From: Methanothrix sp.
Lineage (GTDB): Archaea; Halobacteriota; Methanosarcinia; Methanotrichales; Methanotrichaceae
Direction: 5' to 3'
Length of the DNA: 27,466 nt
NCBI GenBank assembly: GCA_003162615.1
Contig: PMNG01000112.1
Location: 1 to 27,466, forward strand
Under the pieces are notes generated by a model that was given only the letters and a program-made list of their open reading frames with translations, was not told where the DNA came from and searched no databases. Each line of letters opens with the position of its first letter. Position 1 is the stretch's first letter. Both the position numbers and the translations under genes were made by a program. Shown piece by piece: positions 13,988 through 22,078 of this stretch.

Positions 13988-15262
13988 ATGGCAGAAAAAT
14001 TGCCACACCTTAACTTAGCATTCATAGGTCACGTTGACCACGGCAAGTCAACTACGGTAGGAAGACTGATGTACGAGACGGGCGCTGTAGATCCGCACGT
14101 CATAGAAGGGTACAGAAAGGAAGCAGCTGCTCAGGGAAAAGCCACCTTCGAGTACGCCTGGGTTATGGACAGCCTGAAGGAGGAGCGCGAGAGGGGCGTC
14201 ACCATCGATATTGCCCACCGGCGCTTCAACACCGACAAGTACTACTTTACTGTAGTGGACTGCCCTGGCCACAGAGACTTCGTCAAGAACATGATCACTG
14301 GAGCCAGCCAGGCTGACGCTGCAGTTCTGGTAGTTTCTACCATTGACGGAGTTCAAGCTCAAACCAGGGAGCACGTATTCCTGTCCAGGACGTTGGGCGT
14401 CAACCAACTCATCATCGGCATGAACAAGATCGATGCCACTACCCCACCCTACGACGAGAAGAAATATCTCGAGGTCAAAGAGGAGATAAGCAAGCTTCTG
14501 AAGATGGTTGGGTACAAAGTTGAAGATATACCCTTCATTCCCATGTCGGGACTGATGGGAGACAACCTCGCCAAGCCCAGCGAAAACATGAAGTGGTGGA
14601 AAGGGCCGACCCTCCTGCAAGCCCTCAACAACCTCAAGGTGCCCGAGAAGCCGACCAAGCTTCCGCTGCGCGTGCCTGTTCAGGACGTCTACACCATCTC
14701 CGGCGTAGGCACTGTGCCCGTGGGCCGTGTTGAGACCGGTATCATGAGGAAGGACGACAAGATCATCTTCGAGCCAGCCGATGTCGCTGGCGAGGTCAAG
14801 TCCATAGAGATGCATCATGAGGAAGTAAATGAGGCTCAGCCAGGGGACAACATTGGATGGAACGTGCGCGGCGTAGGCAAGAAGGATATCCGCCGCGGCG
14901 ATGTCTGCGGACACCCCGACAAGCCGCCGATGGTGGCCAAGGAGTTCAAGGCTCAGATAGTTGTGTTGCAGCATCCCAGCGCCATATCCGCAGGTTACAC
15001 TCCGGTGTTCCACTGCCATACGGCCCAGATCGCCTGCACTATCACCGCCATCCTAGCTAAGCTTGACCCAAGAACGGGTGGAGTGAAGGAGCAGAATCCG
15101 GCCTTTATCAAGCCGGGAGACGCAGCCATCATCATGGTCACTCCTAGCAAGCCCATGGTAATCGAGAAGGTAAAGGAGATCCCGCAGCTCGGACGCTTCG
15201 CCATCCGAGACATGGGACAGACGATCGCGGCTGGTCTATGTATGGACGTGACCCCGCGATAA
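13988..15262 (+). CDS. tuf: Elongation factor 1-alpha
   Basis: The 424-residue GTPase (aEF-1A) delivers aminoacyl-tRNA to the ribosome. It has G1 GHVDHGKST, switch I ERERGVTID, G3 DCPGHRDF, G4 NKID and the SGL-type G5 element in MSGLMGDN. The archaeal/eukaryotic insert after G4 is present (about residues 150-200), as are the domain II barrel motif VGTVPVGRVETG and the domain III block AGYTPVFHCHTAQI. The C-terminal GRFAIRDMGQT is the conserved family ending. Length is normal. It lies 79 bp after fusA and 23 bp before rpsJ, matching the conserved archaeal order EF-2, EF-1A, S10. Confidence 0.98.
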   Translation: MAEKLPHLNLAFIGHVDHGKSTTVGRLMYETGAVDPHVIEGYRKEAAAQGKATFEYAWVMDSLKEERERGVTIDIAHRRFNTDKYYFTVVDCPGHRDFVKNMITGASQADAAVLVVSTIDGVQAQTREHVFLSRTLGVNQLIIGMNKIDATTPPYDEKKYLEVKEEISKLLKMVGYKVEDIPFIPMSGLMGDNLAKPSENMKWWKGPTLLQALNNLKVPEKPTKLPLRVPVQDVYTISGVGTVPVGRVETGIMRKDDKIIFEPADVAGEVKSIEMHHEEVNEAQPGDNIGWNVRGVGKKDIRRGDVCGHPDKPPMVAKEFKAQIVVLQHPSAISAGYTPVFHCHTAQIACTITAILAKLDPRTGGVKEQNPAFIKPGDAAIIMVTPSKPMVIEKVKEIPQLGRFAIRDMGQTIAAGLCMDVTPR

Positions 15263-15285
15263 CCAAAATTTTTTAGGTGTGACTC

Positions 15286-15594
15286 ATGCAAAAGGCAAGA
15301 ATACGTCTCTCTGGCACCAATCCAATGATGCTGGACGACATATGCGCCCAGGTCAAAGGGATAGCCCAGAGAACTGGGGTACACATGGCTGGACCGATAC
15401 CGCTCCCTACCAAGAAGATGGTCGTTCCCTGCAGGAAGAGCCCTGATGGCGAGGGAACGTCTACCTGGGATCACTGGGAGATGAGGGTTCATAAAAGGCT
15501 CATAGATCTGGATGCAGATGAGCGCGCTCTACGGCAGCTCATGAGAATCCAGGTGCCAAAGAATGTGAACATCGAGATCGTTCTGGAAAGCTGA
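15286..15594 (+). CDS. rpsJ: Small ribosomal subunit protein uS10
   Basis: The 102-residue protein is ribosomal protein S10 of the 30S head. Visible are KARIRLSGTN at the start, the GPIPLPTKK loop that reaches into the rRNA core, the WEMRVHKRLIDL segment and the C-terminal strand VNIEIVLE. Length is typical of archaea. AGGTG (15275-15279) precedes the ATG by a few bases, and the gene follows tuf by 23 bp, so the two are very likely co-transcribed. A short T-rich stretch (GTTTTTAG, 15601-15608) just after the stop may be the archaeal-type termination signal. Confidence 0.96.
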   Translation: MQKARIRLSGTNPMMLDDICAQVKGIAQRTGVHMAGPIPLPTKKMVVPCRKSPDGEGTSTWDHWEMRVHKRLIDLDADERALRQLMRIQVPKNVNIEIVLES

Positions 15595-15646
15595 GATCTG
15601 GTTTTTAGGTATTAGGGCTAATCCCTCCGGGGAAACCGCCCGCTGC

Positions 15647-15654
15647 CTATATAT
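15647..15654 (+). promoter_or_regulatory. TATA box for the tRNA gene
   Basis: CTATATAT lies about 85 bp before the mature tRNA 5' end, predicting a precursor with a leader of some 50 nt. A small stem, ATCGAG 15715-15720 with CTCGAT 15726-15731, immediately precedes the tRNA. Confidence 0.4.
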
Positions 15655-15732
15655 TCTACAATCAGTTGTTTAACTGTATGTTCTCTCTTGATTAACGTGC
15701 ATACCACTTTGATCATCGAGAGAAACTCGATT

Positions 15733-15806
15733 GGACTCGTAGTATAGTCTGGATAGAATAGAGGCCTCCGGAGCCTCGGACCCGGGTTCGAATCCCGGCG
15801 GGTCCG
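15733..15806 (+). tRNA. tRNA-Arg (anticodon CCG)
   Basis: A full cloverleaf can be folded by eye. The acceptor GGACTCG/CGGGTCC is closed (with one G-U pair), with discriminator G at 15806. The anticodon stem GAGGC/GCCTC encloses the loop CTCCGGA, with anticodon CCG at 15768-15770 reading CGG. The T arm CCGGG-TTCGAAT-CCCGG is perfect. The D arm is weak, with one A-A mismatch, but the loop keeps GG and the A20 that helps identify arginine tRNAs. There is no intron and CCA is not encoded. It follows rpsJ and marks the left border of the accessory island, but I find no second copy of its 3' end. Confidence 0.93.
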
Positions 15807-15953
15807 TCAATTTATTCTTGATAAAATAGATTATCCGAGTGCGATAGTACCTGACTTTTAATTCATCTCAAATACGAGGTTAGAGCGCCAATTCTTCAGC
15901 TGCATAGTAGCATTCATTTTGGGGAGGGTTACTTGGCGGCACCGAACGCTGCT

Positions 15954-15962
15954 TGATATAAA
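15954..15962 (+). promoter_or_regulatory. TATA box for the CHAT island operon
   Basis: TGATATAAA lies about 60 bp before the ATG at 16019, suggesting a start near 15983-15990. It would serve both the broken first gene and the CHAT gene, since only 22 bp separate them. Confidence 0.4.
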
Positions 15963-16018
15963 GAAGATTAGGAAGATATAGAATGTCTTTTAAAGGTATG
16001 TTATAATCAGGTATATTT

Positions 16019-16754
16019 ATGTGGTTAAAGACTCCCGAATCGATCCAGAATGTCATATGGGAAGCACCAATAGAACCTGTTTCAAATGAGGCAGTAGAGC
16101 GATTAGTTCGTGAAAATAAGATGCGAGGAATAATATTGAACTCAGATGATCTTAGGAGTGGATTGCCAATAGTTAGTATCGGCTCACCTGAGATCTGACC
16201 ACTTAATGATCTATATCCAAAAGATAACATCCCCCCATTATTGAAAGCAAAAAAAGGAGAGGCGGATTTCTACATTGTGCGCTTTTCTTGTTCCTTTAGG
16301 CCTGTTCCTGACGAAAAACAAATAGAATGGGCCCGATTCATTGTCCAGCTGTATTCGGGTATTGAAGGACAACCAATCGCCTTTGATCTCCATCCTCTAA
16401 TGGTTACACAAGAGGTTAAACATAGCGTTAAGGTTACTCTAAGTCCTACGCTCAAGTTCCAAGAAATTGGGGCTAGCTTTGGAGGTATGGATTTCGGCCG
16501 AACTCCATCCAATAATTAGTGCCACTGGAATAGGAGAAGCACAACCTAGCTGGGACTATGAAGAAGCTAAAGGACTAAAAGTACAAGGGAGTAAATTTAT
16601 GCACATGTTGCTTAGAGTACCCAAATCAATGAGGCCCGTCGAAGCATTCCTTGATCTTATTGCAGATGTAAAAATACGCGATCAAGTTCTTCGCTTAAAT
16701 GTCGGGAAAAAGGAGGTAACTGCAAGATCGCTCAAAGTAAGGCTTGTCAAATAA
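16019..16754 (+). pseudogene. Decayed gene of unknown family paired with the CHAT protease
   Basis: A single protein of about 244 residues can be read from ATG 16019 if two lesions are ignored. The first 59 codons run to an in-frame TGA at 16196-16198, after which the same frame continues as PLNDLYPKDNIPPLLKAKKG. At about 16492-16495 one extra base (probably a T in the GATTTCGG run) shifts the frame, and the sequence continues AELHPIISATGIGEAQPSWD to TAA 16752-16754. Removing one base gives 735 nt, a multiple of three. The protein looks beta-rich and soluble, with conserved-looking blocks DLHPLMVTQEVKHSVKVTLS and GEAQPSWDYE. I do not recognise the family. The 22-bp gap to the CHAT gene suggests a two-gene operon, so this may be a partner or substrate of the protease. 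The shorter open parts (16241-16519 and 16467-16754) could still be translated. Confidence 0.7.
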
Positions 16755-16776
16755 GAATCCTCGGGGTTGATTTAAG

Positions 16777-19410
16777 ATGTTTGACAATTATGACATACAA
16801 AACGCTTTGTTGGAAGCTCAGGATACACTTAATCGTTTTGAAAGAGAAAAAAGTAATAGTTCACTATCTACTGCAATTCGAAAGATGACTAACCTCTTGT
16901 CAATAAATGAATTAAGAAATCATTTGCAAAAATATGATCTATCGTTTCGTGCATCATGCAAATTAGGTAAGCTTTATCGATATCAATATGAGATCTACGG
17001 CAATGAAAAAGATCTAATTTCTGGTGTATCTTTTTATGAGAGGGCTAAGGGCCTAATGGGAGAACTTCATCCTGATCGTCCTAACATACTGATTAACTTA
17101 GCCAATTTATTGCTCGAAAGGTTCCAATTGGAACCGGTTCCTCTCTTCATCGAAAGGGCCATAGAGTATTTATTAGAAGCGGATAATTTCTACCAAAAAA
17201 TGATGGCTTTTGAATCCATCGACCGCAACAAGAGATATATTATTTTCAACGATTTAGGAAATGGACTTAGTGAAAGGTATGCAGCCAATAAAGATAGATC
17301 TGACTTAAGTAGCGCAATAAATGCTTATGAGAGGGCTATTAGTCTAGTTCAAAAAGATAACCCCGATCTTCCAGGAATTCTTAATAATTTGGCGATATGC
17401 CTTAGACATCGATTCAGCCAAGGAAGCGAAATAACTTATCTAGATGAAGCCATCGAGACATGGCGTGAAGCATTACGACTTAACAGAGATCCAAAAAATT
17501 TACCAGAGATATTTAATAATTTAGGAGAAGGCCTAAAATACCGTTATGTCTACAATTACGAACTTTCTAATAAAGAATTAGCTTTTTTGGATCTTAACAA
17601 AGCGATAGAATTTTCTCAAAAAGCTGCCAATTCAAGTTCGAGCATCCCTATCGACAAAGCGGGCTATTTAAGCAACTTAGGGGACGATCTTATTGAACTA
17701 TCCAAGTTTATGAAAGATTCCTCTAAATTAAATGAAGCAAATAATGCACTTGATAAAGCCATTGAGGCTTTTAATAGCACGATCAATCTCTCGCCAAAAG
17801 GATCAAGAGATAGGGCGGGTTTCCTCAATAATTTTGGGCGAGCTTTGAGAGCTAAATACAATCTTACCGGAGATGTTTCTTACCTACTTAGGTCCTTCAA
17901 TGCCTACGACGAGGCTAGCAGGTCCCTGAATTCCTCATCATCTATTGCATCTATTTCTTACAAACTTGGTATTCGCAGGACGTTTGGTGATATTGATGAT
18001 ATGCTTATTGAAACGGTGCTGAAACTAAGAGATATAGCAGCCAAGGACTCAAGCATCAATGGTATTCAGCAGTTAAATTGGGGAAGGGAGGCGATGATAT
18101 ATGCAGAAGGGATTAAATCCAGTGTACTCGTAGAACTTCTAGGCAGGCGCGATATCCCAGTGCCATCGTCTATCCCTTCATATCTAATTGAAAGAGAAGA
18201 AAAATTGCTAAAAGAACTTAATAAAATCGACTTGCCGGAGCTATCTAGATTCGGCGATATTATTATCTCAAGAGAAAAGTCTAATGCAAGGTCAATTAAA
18301 CTTCGAAAGAGAGAAGAGTTATCAAGTGAGCTAAGAGAACTCTGGAATCAAATCGAATCATGTGGTCCAGAGTCAAAGGAATATATTACTCTGAGAAGAG
18401 GTAACAGACCTTTATGGGAAGACCTTAAGAATTTGGTTAAAAATACATCAATGGCTTTACTTTCACTTTTTCCTTTGGCTGAAAAAACAGTTCTATTTAT
18501 ATTGCGGGCAGGTTGGGATGAGCCAAAGGTAATAGAAGTTCCTATTGGCAGTGAAGCTCAATTAAATATTTGGCGTCGATTTCGAAGAGAAGTCCACCTA
18601 TATGATTTTACTGGGCAACTAAAAGAGACATGGGATCGCGACGTAATCCAATTGTTAAAAGAAGCCTTCAGTTATTTGGAGGGAGTTAACCAAGTTATTT
18701 TCAGTCCTGGAAGATTTGGGTGCTTACTACCTTGGGAAGCTTTACTGCAAAAGGCAGAAATAGATGTCAATTGGACCACAATTCCTAATTTGAAGATTTG
18801 GTCTCTATTCGAGAAATATGAGATTGGAGCTACAGGTTCTTCTCTTGTCATAGGCAATCCAAAATGCGATTTAATTAATGCTGAAACAGAAGCTCAACAA
18901 GTAGCTAAGTTGCTAAACAGCACGGCATTAATTGGCCCTCAAGCAATAAAAGAGACGGTTTTGAAATATTTGCCAAAGGCAGATATTGCACATTTTGCAA
19001 CCCATGCCTATTTCTCACTGGCTAATCCTCTTGATTCAGGCATTGTCCTTGCGGACGGTATTTTAACAATACGAGAAATCATAGATCTTAATATTCATCT
19101 CAAACTCTTGGTTTTATCTGCCTGTGAGACAGGAATGAATAGTTCTTTAGGTGGAGATGAAATGGCGGGATTTGCTCAAGGTTTTCTTCTTGCTGGGGCT
19201 AGGTCAATGTTGGTCAGTCTCTGGAAGGTAGACGACCTCTCGACAGCATCCCTCATGACTTCTTTTTATAATACATGGATTAACGATAATGCCAATAAGG
19301 CAGAGGCACTAAATCATGCCATGGCAGAAATTCGTAAATGCGAGAATTGGAAGCATACCTTTTATTGGGGAGCGTTTACACTAAGCGGTGATATTTTAAA
19401 ATATAAATAA
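16777..19410 (+). CDS. TPR-CHAT caspase-like protease
   Basis: The 877-residue protein has degenerate TPR-type helical repeats over about residues 50-470 (for example NNLAICLRHRF, NNLGEGLKYRY, NNFGRALRAKY), a charged coiled-coil-like linker (about 480-560, rich in E, K and R), and a C-terminal CHAT domain (about 600-877). The catalytic dyad is visible: H743 in AHFATHAYF and C783 in LVLSACETGM, 40 residues apart as in caspase-like CHAT enzymes. The following GGDEMAGFAQGFLLAGARS and SLWKVDD blocks are also family hallmarks. CHAT proteases in bacteria act in conflict systems by cutting partner proteins such as gasdermins or CRISPR-linked targets; no such partner is adjacent here. GGGGT lies about nine bases before the ATG. 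The AT-rich base use contrasts with the flanking core genes, suggesting transfer. Confidence 0.92.
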   Translation: MFDNYDIQNALLEAQDTLNRFEREKSNSSLSTAIRKMTNLLSINELRNHLQKYDLSFRASCKLGKLYRYQYEIYGNEKDLISGVSFYERAKGLMGELHPDRPNILINLANLLLERFQLEPVPLFIERAIEYLLEADNFYQKMMAFESIDRNKRYIIFNDLGNGLSERYAANKDRSDLSSAINAYERAISLVQKDNPDLPGILNNLAICLRHRFSQGSEITYLDEAIETWREALRLNRDPKNLPEIFNNLGEGLKYRYVYNYELSNKELAFLDLNKAIEFSQKAANSSSSIPIDKAGYLSNLGDDLIELSKFMKDSSKLNEANNALDKAIEAFNSTINLSPKGSRDRAGFLNNFGRALRAKYNLTGDVSYLLRSFNAYDEASRSLNSSSSIASISYKLGIRRTFGDIDDMLIETVLKLRDIAAKDSSINGIQQLNWGREAMIYAEGIKSSVLVELLGRRDIPVPSSIPSYLIEREEKLLKELNKIDLPELSRFGDIIISREKSNARSIKLRKREELSSELRELWNQIESCGPESKEYITLRRGNRPLWEDLKNLVKNTSMALLSLFPLAEKTVLFILRAGWDEPKVIEVPIGSEAQLNIWRRFRREVHLYDFTGQLKETWDRDVIQLLKEAFSYLEGVNQVIFSPGRFGCLLPWEALLQKAEIDVNWTTIPNLKIWSLFEKYEIGATGSSLVIGNPKCDLINAETEAQQVAKLLNSTALIGPQAIKETVLKYLPKADIAHFATHAYFSLANPLDSGIVLADGILTIREIIDLNIHLKLLVLSACETGMNSSLGGDEMAGFAQGFLLAGARSMLVSLWKVDDLSTASLMTSFYNTWINDNANKAEALNHAMAEIRKCENWKHTFYWGAFTLSGDILKYK

Positions 19411-19478
19411 ATACGTATTTGCTCTTTAATTAGTAGTTACGCCGTGCTTACGAACATGCGAGAATCTTGTCCTGGGAA

Positions 19479-19695
19479 TTAGGCTTCAGCCTCGCCAGCA
19501 GCCTGTTCCACCAGCCACTGCAGCTCGAACTTGACCAGGTTCGGGTAAATTACTGTCCTATGTCCAAAAACAAAACCGGCTTGCCTGTTATGTAGGCAAT
19601 TGATATAGCCGACCAGCCCTTGGCGTCGGCATCCGTCTTCATCAGAATGGCGCCACGATGGTCATCGACTCGTCGAACCACCGCACATGTTCGAC
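19479..19695 (-). pseudogene. Remnant of the ftsY 3' end
   Basis: About 215 bp align along their whole length with the last 70 or so codons of the intact ftsY at 20283-20498, at roughly 80 percent identity by eye. Shared blocks include CGAACTTGACCAGGT, AAAACAAAACCGGCTTGCCT and TTGGCGTCGGCATCCGT. The remnant still spells KTDADAKG and YITGKPVLFL and ends with GEAEA then TAA, but indels break its frame (a stop follows after IGQ) and no upstream part exists. It is in the same orientation as ftsY, offset by 804 bp, with hicBA in between. It is best read as the displaced original 3' end after foreign DNA carrying a new ftsY end entered the locus. Confidence 0.9.
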
Positions 19696-19740
19696 TTACC
19701 GGAGGCAAAACATAGATACTCTTAGGGCAAATACCAGGAT

Positions 19741-20016
19741 ATGAGCCTGACAGAGCAGCCGGAGATTTCCAATGAACCGATACGGGATGGCACAAAGTCG
19801 TACCATTTTTCCGTGATAATCGAGAAGGATCAAGATGGTTACTTTGCCTTCTGCCCGGAACTTCAAGGATGTTACACTCAAGGATACGCTTATGAAGAAG
19901 TCTTGGGCAACATCCGTGACGTTATCCGCCTTCATGTTGAGGACAGGCTGGAAAGCGGCGAAGAGATTCCCCAGCCCGAATACGTCAGCATGACTTCTAT
20001 GGACGTAGCCATATGA
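19741..20016 (+). CDS. hicB: HicB-family antitoxin
   Basis: The 91-residue protein has the HicB partial RNase H-like fold signature: YHFSVIIEKDQDGYFAFCPELQGCYTQG... with the conserved D-x-x-G-Y-x-A-x-C-P-E-L-x-G-C pattern, followed by the helix EVLGNIRDVIRLHVED. It is the short form, without an obvious C-terminal DNA-binding domain. HicB neutralises HicA by direct binding. The hicA start overlaps its stop (ATGA, 20013-20016), the usual coupling for these pairs. Here the antitoxin comes first, an order found in a subset of hicBA loci. ATG 19741 has AGG shortly upstream. The gene begins 45 bp from the edge of the ftsY remnant, so the pair and the duplicated ftsY end probably arrived together. 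Confidence 0.88.
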   Translation: MSLTEQPEISNEPIRDGTKSYHFSVIIEKDQDGYFAFCPELQGCYTQGYAYEEVLGNIRDVIRLHVEDRLESGEEIPQPEYVSMTSMDVAI

Positions 20017-20243
20017 GCAAGAGGTTTCCGAGAATAACAGCACCTGAGGCGATAAAGGCTTTAGAAAAAGTTGGATTTGTCTTGGTACGACAAAGCGGAA
20101 GCCATAAGATTTTCAGGAATAAAGACGCGCAGAGGGTTACTGTTCCATATCATTCAGGGATGGACCTACATCCCATGATTTCAAAAAGCGTTCTGAAAGA
20201 TGCAGATTTAACTCTGGAAGAGTTCAAAGAGCTTATGGGATAA
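20013..20243 (+). CDS. hicA: HicA-family mRNA interferase toxin
   Basis: The 76-residue protein has the double-stranded-RNA-binding-like HicA fold: RITAPEAIKALEKVGF as helix 1, then VRQSGSHKIF with the catalytic H31, then VTVPYHSG and a final helix. HicA toxins cleave mRNA ribosome-independently and arrest growth until neutralised by HicB. The product ends LTLEEFKELMG, which is family-like. The frame appears intact, with the catalytic histidine kept, so the toxin is probably active when free. The 39-bp convergent gap to ftsY is A/T-rich and may terminate both transcripts. Confidence 0.9.
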   Translation: MSKRFPRITAPEAIKALEKVGFVLVRQSGSHKIFRNKDAQRVTVPYHSGMDLHPMISKSVLKDADLTLEEFKELMG

Positions 20244-20282
20244 TAAAATTGGTATTTAGAATCATTTTGAGATAATAAAAAA

Positions 20283-21452
20283 TCACGCTTCGGCCTCGCC
20301 CAGCAGCCTGTCCACCAGCCACTGAGGCTCGAACTTGACCAGGTCTGGATAATTCTGCCCTATGCCTAAAAACAAAACCGGCTTGCCTGTGATGTAGGCT
20401 ATGGATATTGCCGATCCGCCTTTGGCGTCGGCATCCGTTTTCGTCAGGATGGAACCGCCTATAGGCACCGACTCGTTGAACAGCCGCGCTCGTTCAACGG
20501 CATCGTTCCCGGCTATGGCCTCGTCCACGAAGATCAACAGGTCCGGCTTGGTTACCCTCACGATCTTCCTCATCTGGTCCATGAGGTTTATGTTGGTGTG
20601 CAGCCTTCCGGCCGTATCCCCCAAAACCACATCTTTATTGTGAGCCTTGGCGTACTCCACGGCATCGAAGATCACTGCAGCCGGGTCTCCACCTGTTTTG
20701 TGCTTGATGACCTTCAGCCCCAGTCGCTCGCCATGAACCTCCAACTGTTCGATGGCCCCCGCCCTGAAGGTGTCGCCTGCCGCGAGAACAACGGAGTAAC
20801 CCTGGTTCATGAGGTACTTGGCCAATTTGGCTATGCTGGTGGTCTTGCCTGTGCCGTTCACGCCTACGAACAGGATCTTGACTGGCTTTTCTTTGGTCTT
20901 GATGTACTCGTCGAAGTCCAGATGATTTGCGGAGAGCATTTTCATGAGTGCCGAACGCAGGGCATCCTCGGCGAGCTGGCCTGTGTTGGCTCCTATCTTC
21001 TTTTTGTGGCCTATAAGCTCGGATTTAACGGAGCTGACGATCTCTTCTGCGACGGGGAGGGCAACGTCGCTCTCGAGCAAGGCCATCTCAAGAGCCCAAA
21101 GTGGATCTATCAGGTCCTTCTCGTCCAGGATGATCTCTTGCTCAAAGACAAGGGACTTGGCCTTGTCAAGGATTGAAAACCTGTTCTTGGGCTTCGCGGA
21201 GTTATTTGCAGAATTATTGTTCGAGACTGCATTGGCCCCCGCATGAGTTGCAGGAGTGGATTTCTGCTCACCGGACCGCTTAGCCTGTTTTTCAACAGAC
21301 TCAACAGCCTTTGCGGGTTTGCTGGCTTCTGCCTTGATGTTATCGGCTTCCAGCTCCGCTTGCTCCTCCTCCTTCCGGGCCGCCTTCTCCTGGAGCTTAG
21401 AGGACAGTGCCTCTTTGAAGCCAGAGAGCTTCTCTTTAAAACGGTTAAACAA
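20283..21452 (-). CDS. ftsY: Signal recognition particle receptor FtsY
   Basis: The 389-residue SRP GTPase docks ribosome-SRP complexes at the membrane. Residues 1-100 form a variable, highly charged A domain (EEEQAELEAD, Q/K-rich and SNNNSANNS). An N helical bundle follows (about 105-185), then the G domain: G1 GVNGTGKTT 197-205, DTFRAGA 227-233, G3 DTAGR 279-283, G4 TKTD 337-340, and G5-like GIGQ 363-366. The last helix is FEPQWLVDRLLG. TTG 21452 is the start; it lies inside the last codons of pfdA (GTTGTTTAA), with GGAG just upstream, implying tight coupling. Its last 70 codons are duplicated as a remnant at 19479-19695. Confidence 0.96.
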   Translation of the reverse strand: MFNRFKEKLSGFKEALSSKLQEKAARKEEEQAELEADNIKAEASKPAKAVESVEKQAKRSGEQKSTPATHAGANAVSNNNSANNSAKPKNRFSILDKAKSLVFEQEIILDEKDLIDPLWALEMALLESDVALPVAEEIVSSVKSELIGHKKKIGANTGQLAEDALRSALMKMLSANHLDFDEYIKTKEKPVKILFVGVNGTGKTTSIAKLAKYLMNQGYSVVLAAGDTFRAGAIEQLEVHGERLGLKVIKHKTGGDPAAVIFDAVEYAKAHNKDVVLGDTAGRLHTNINLMDQMRKIVRVTKPDLLIFVDEAIAGNDAVERARLFNESVPIGGSILTKTDADAKGGSAISIAYITGKPVLFLGIGQNYPDLVKFEPQWLVDRLLGEAEA

Positions 21453-21891
21453 CCTGCTCCGTTCCCATGTCGTACTTGGAGAGGACAGATTGGATTTTGG
21501 CCATCTCCTGATCGATCTTGTTGAGCATCTCGCCCATCTTCTTGCCTGCCTCAGCCACCTCGGCTTTCCTGGCCTTCAGAGATTCCTTGGCCTCTGCAGC
21601 AGGCTTCTCGATGCTCACTCCGGCACCTACGTTCAAAACGACCCTCTCTTTGGAAGCGAGCTTGGCGTAGACGAAAGAACCGGACCCTATCGGCACCAGC
21701 ATCTCCTGTCCCTCCGGAGCGGAATCCAGGGCCTCGACTGCCTGGATAGCGCTGTCCAGCCCATGAAGTGTCATCTGGGTCAGGCTCACCTGCTGAGCTA
21801 TCGCTTCTGCTTGTGCCTGGTACTGCTGGTATGCACCAACCAGACGCCTTATCTCCTCTTCGCCTCCAGCGGAAGAGGGGTCGCTACTCAA
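21445..21891 (-). CDS. pfdA: Prefoldin subunit alpha
   Basis: The 148-residue chaperone subunit forms a long coiled coil on each side of a central beta region. The N-terminal helix (about 10-50) reads EEEIRRLVGAYQQYQAQAEA. The hairpin segment MLVPIGSGSFVYAKL and VVLNVGAGVSIEK form the beta barrel with the beta subunit, and the C-terminal helix (about 95-140) is AKESLKARKAEVAEAGKKM. The prefoldin hexamer delivers unfolded proteins to the thermosome. TTG 21891 is the start, overlapping the end of rplX (GTTGAGTAG). Gene order rplX-pfdA-ftsY is conserved in many euryarchaea. Confidence 0.93.
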   Translation of the reverse strand: MSSDPSSAGGEEEIRRLVGAYQQYQAQAEAIAQQVSLTQMTLHGLDSAIQAVEALDSAPEGQEMLVPIGSGSFVYAKLASKERVVLNVGAGVSIEKPAAEAKESLKARKAEVAEAGKKMGEMLNKIDQEMAKIQSVLSKYDMGTEQVV

Positions 21892-22069
21892 CTGCCTTCA
21901 CCCCGTCGATCTTGATGAGGTTCCTCTTTAAGCCGTGCTTGCTACCCATCAAGGAGTACGTCTTCTCGATGGCGTTCTTCTCGCTATGGCTCTCTACAAG
22001 CTTGGTGAAAGGATTCCAATCCTTGCCTACAATTCCGCCCTTCAATCTTCCTTTGATCTCAAACATCAT
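21884..22069 (-). CDS. rplX: Large ribosomal subunit protein LX (eL20/L18a family)
   Basis: This 61-residue protein matches the short archaeal L18a/LX family: MFEIKGRLK at the start, the segment WNPFTKLVESHSEKNAIEKT, and the final strand KRNLIKIDGVKAVE. It packs at the 50S surface. GAGGG lies before a double ATG (22069 and 22066); either may be used. It overlaps pfdA by 8 bp and follows aif6 by 9 bp. Note that the symbol rplX is also used in bacteria for L24, an unrelated protein. Confidence 0.88.
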   Translation of the reverse strand: MMFEIKGRLKGGIVGKDWNPFTKLVESHSEKNAIEKTYSLMGSKHGLKRNLIKIDGVKAVE

Positions 22070-22078
22070 AATCGTCCC

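Noticed and set aside
15733..15806. tRNA-Arg as the attachment site of the CHAT island
   Set aside because: No second copy of the tRNA 3' end was found between here and ftsY, and no integrase is in that island.
15880..16230. Leftward 116-codon frame opposite the CHAT partner gene
   Set aside because: The plus strand over the same bases reads as the start of the decayed partner gene, continuous with its later part; the leftward frame has no motif and looks like a shadow.
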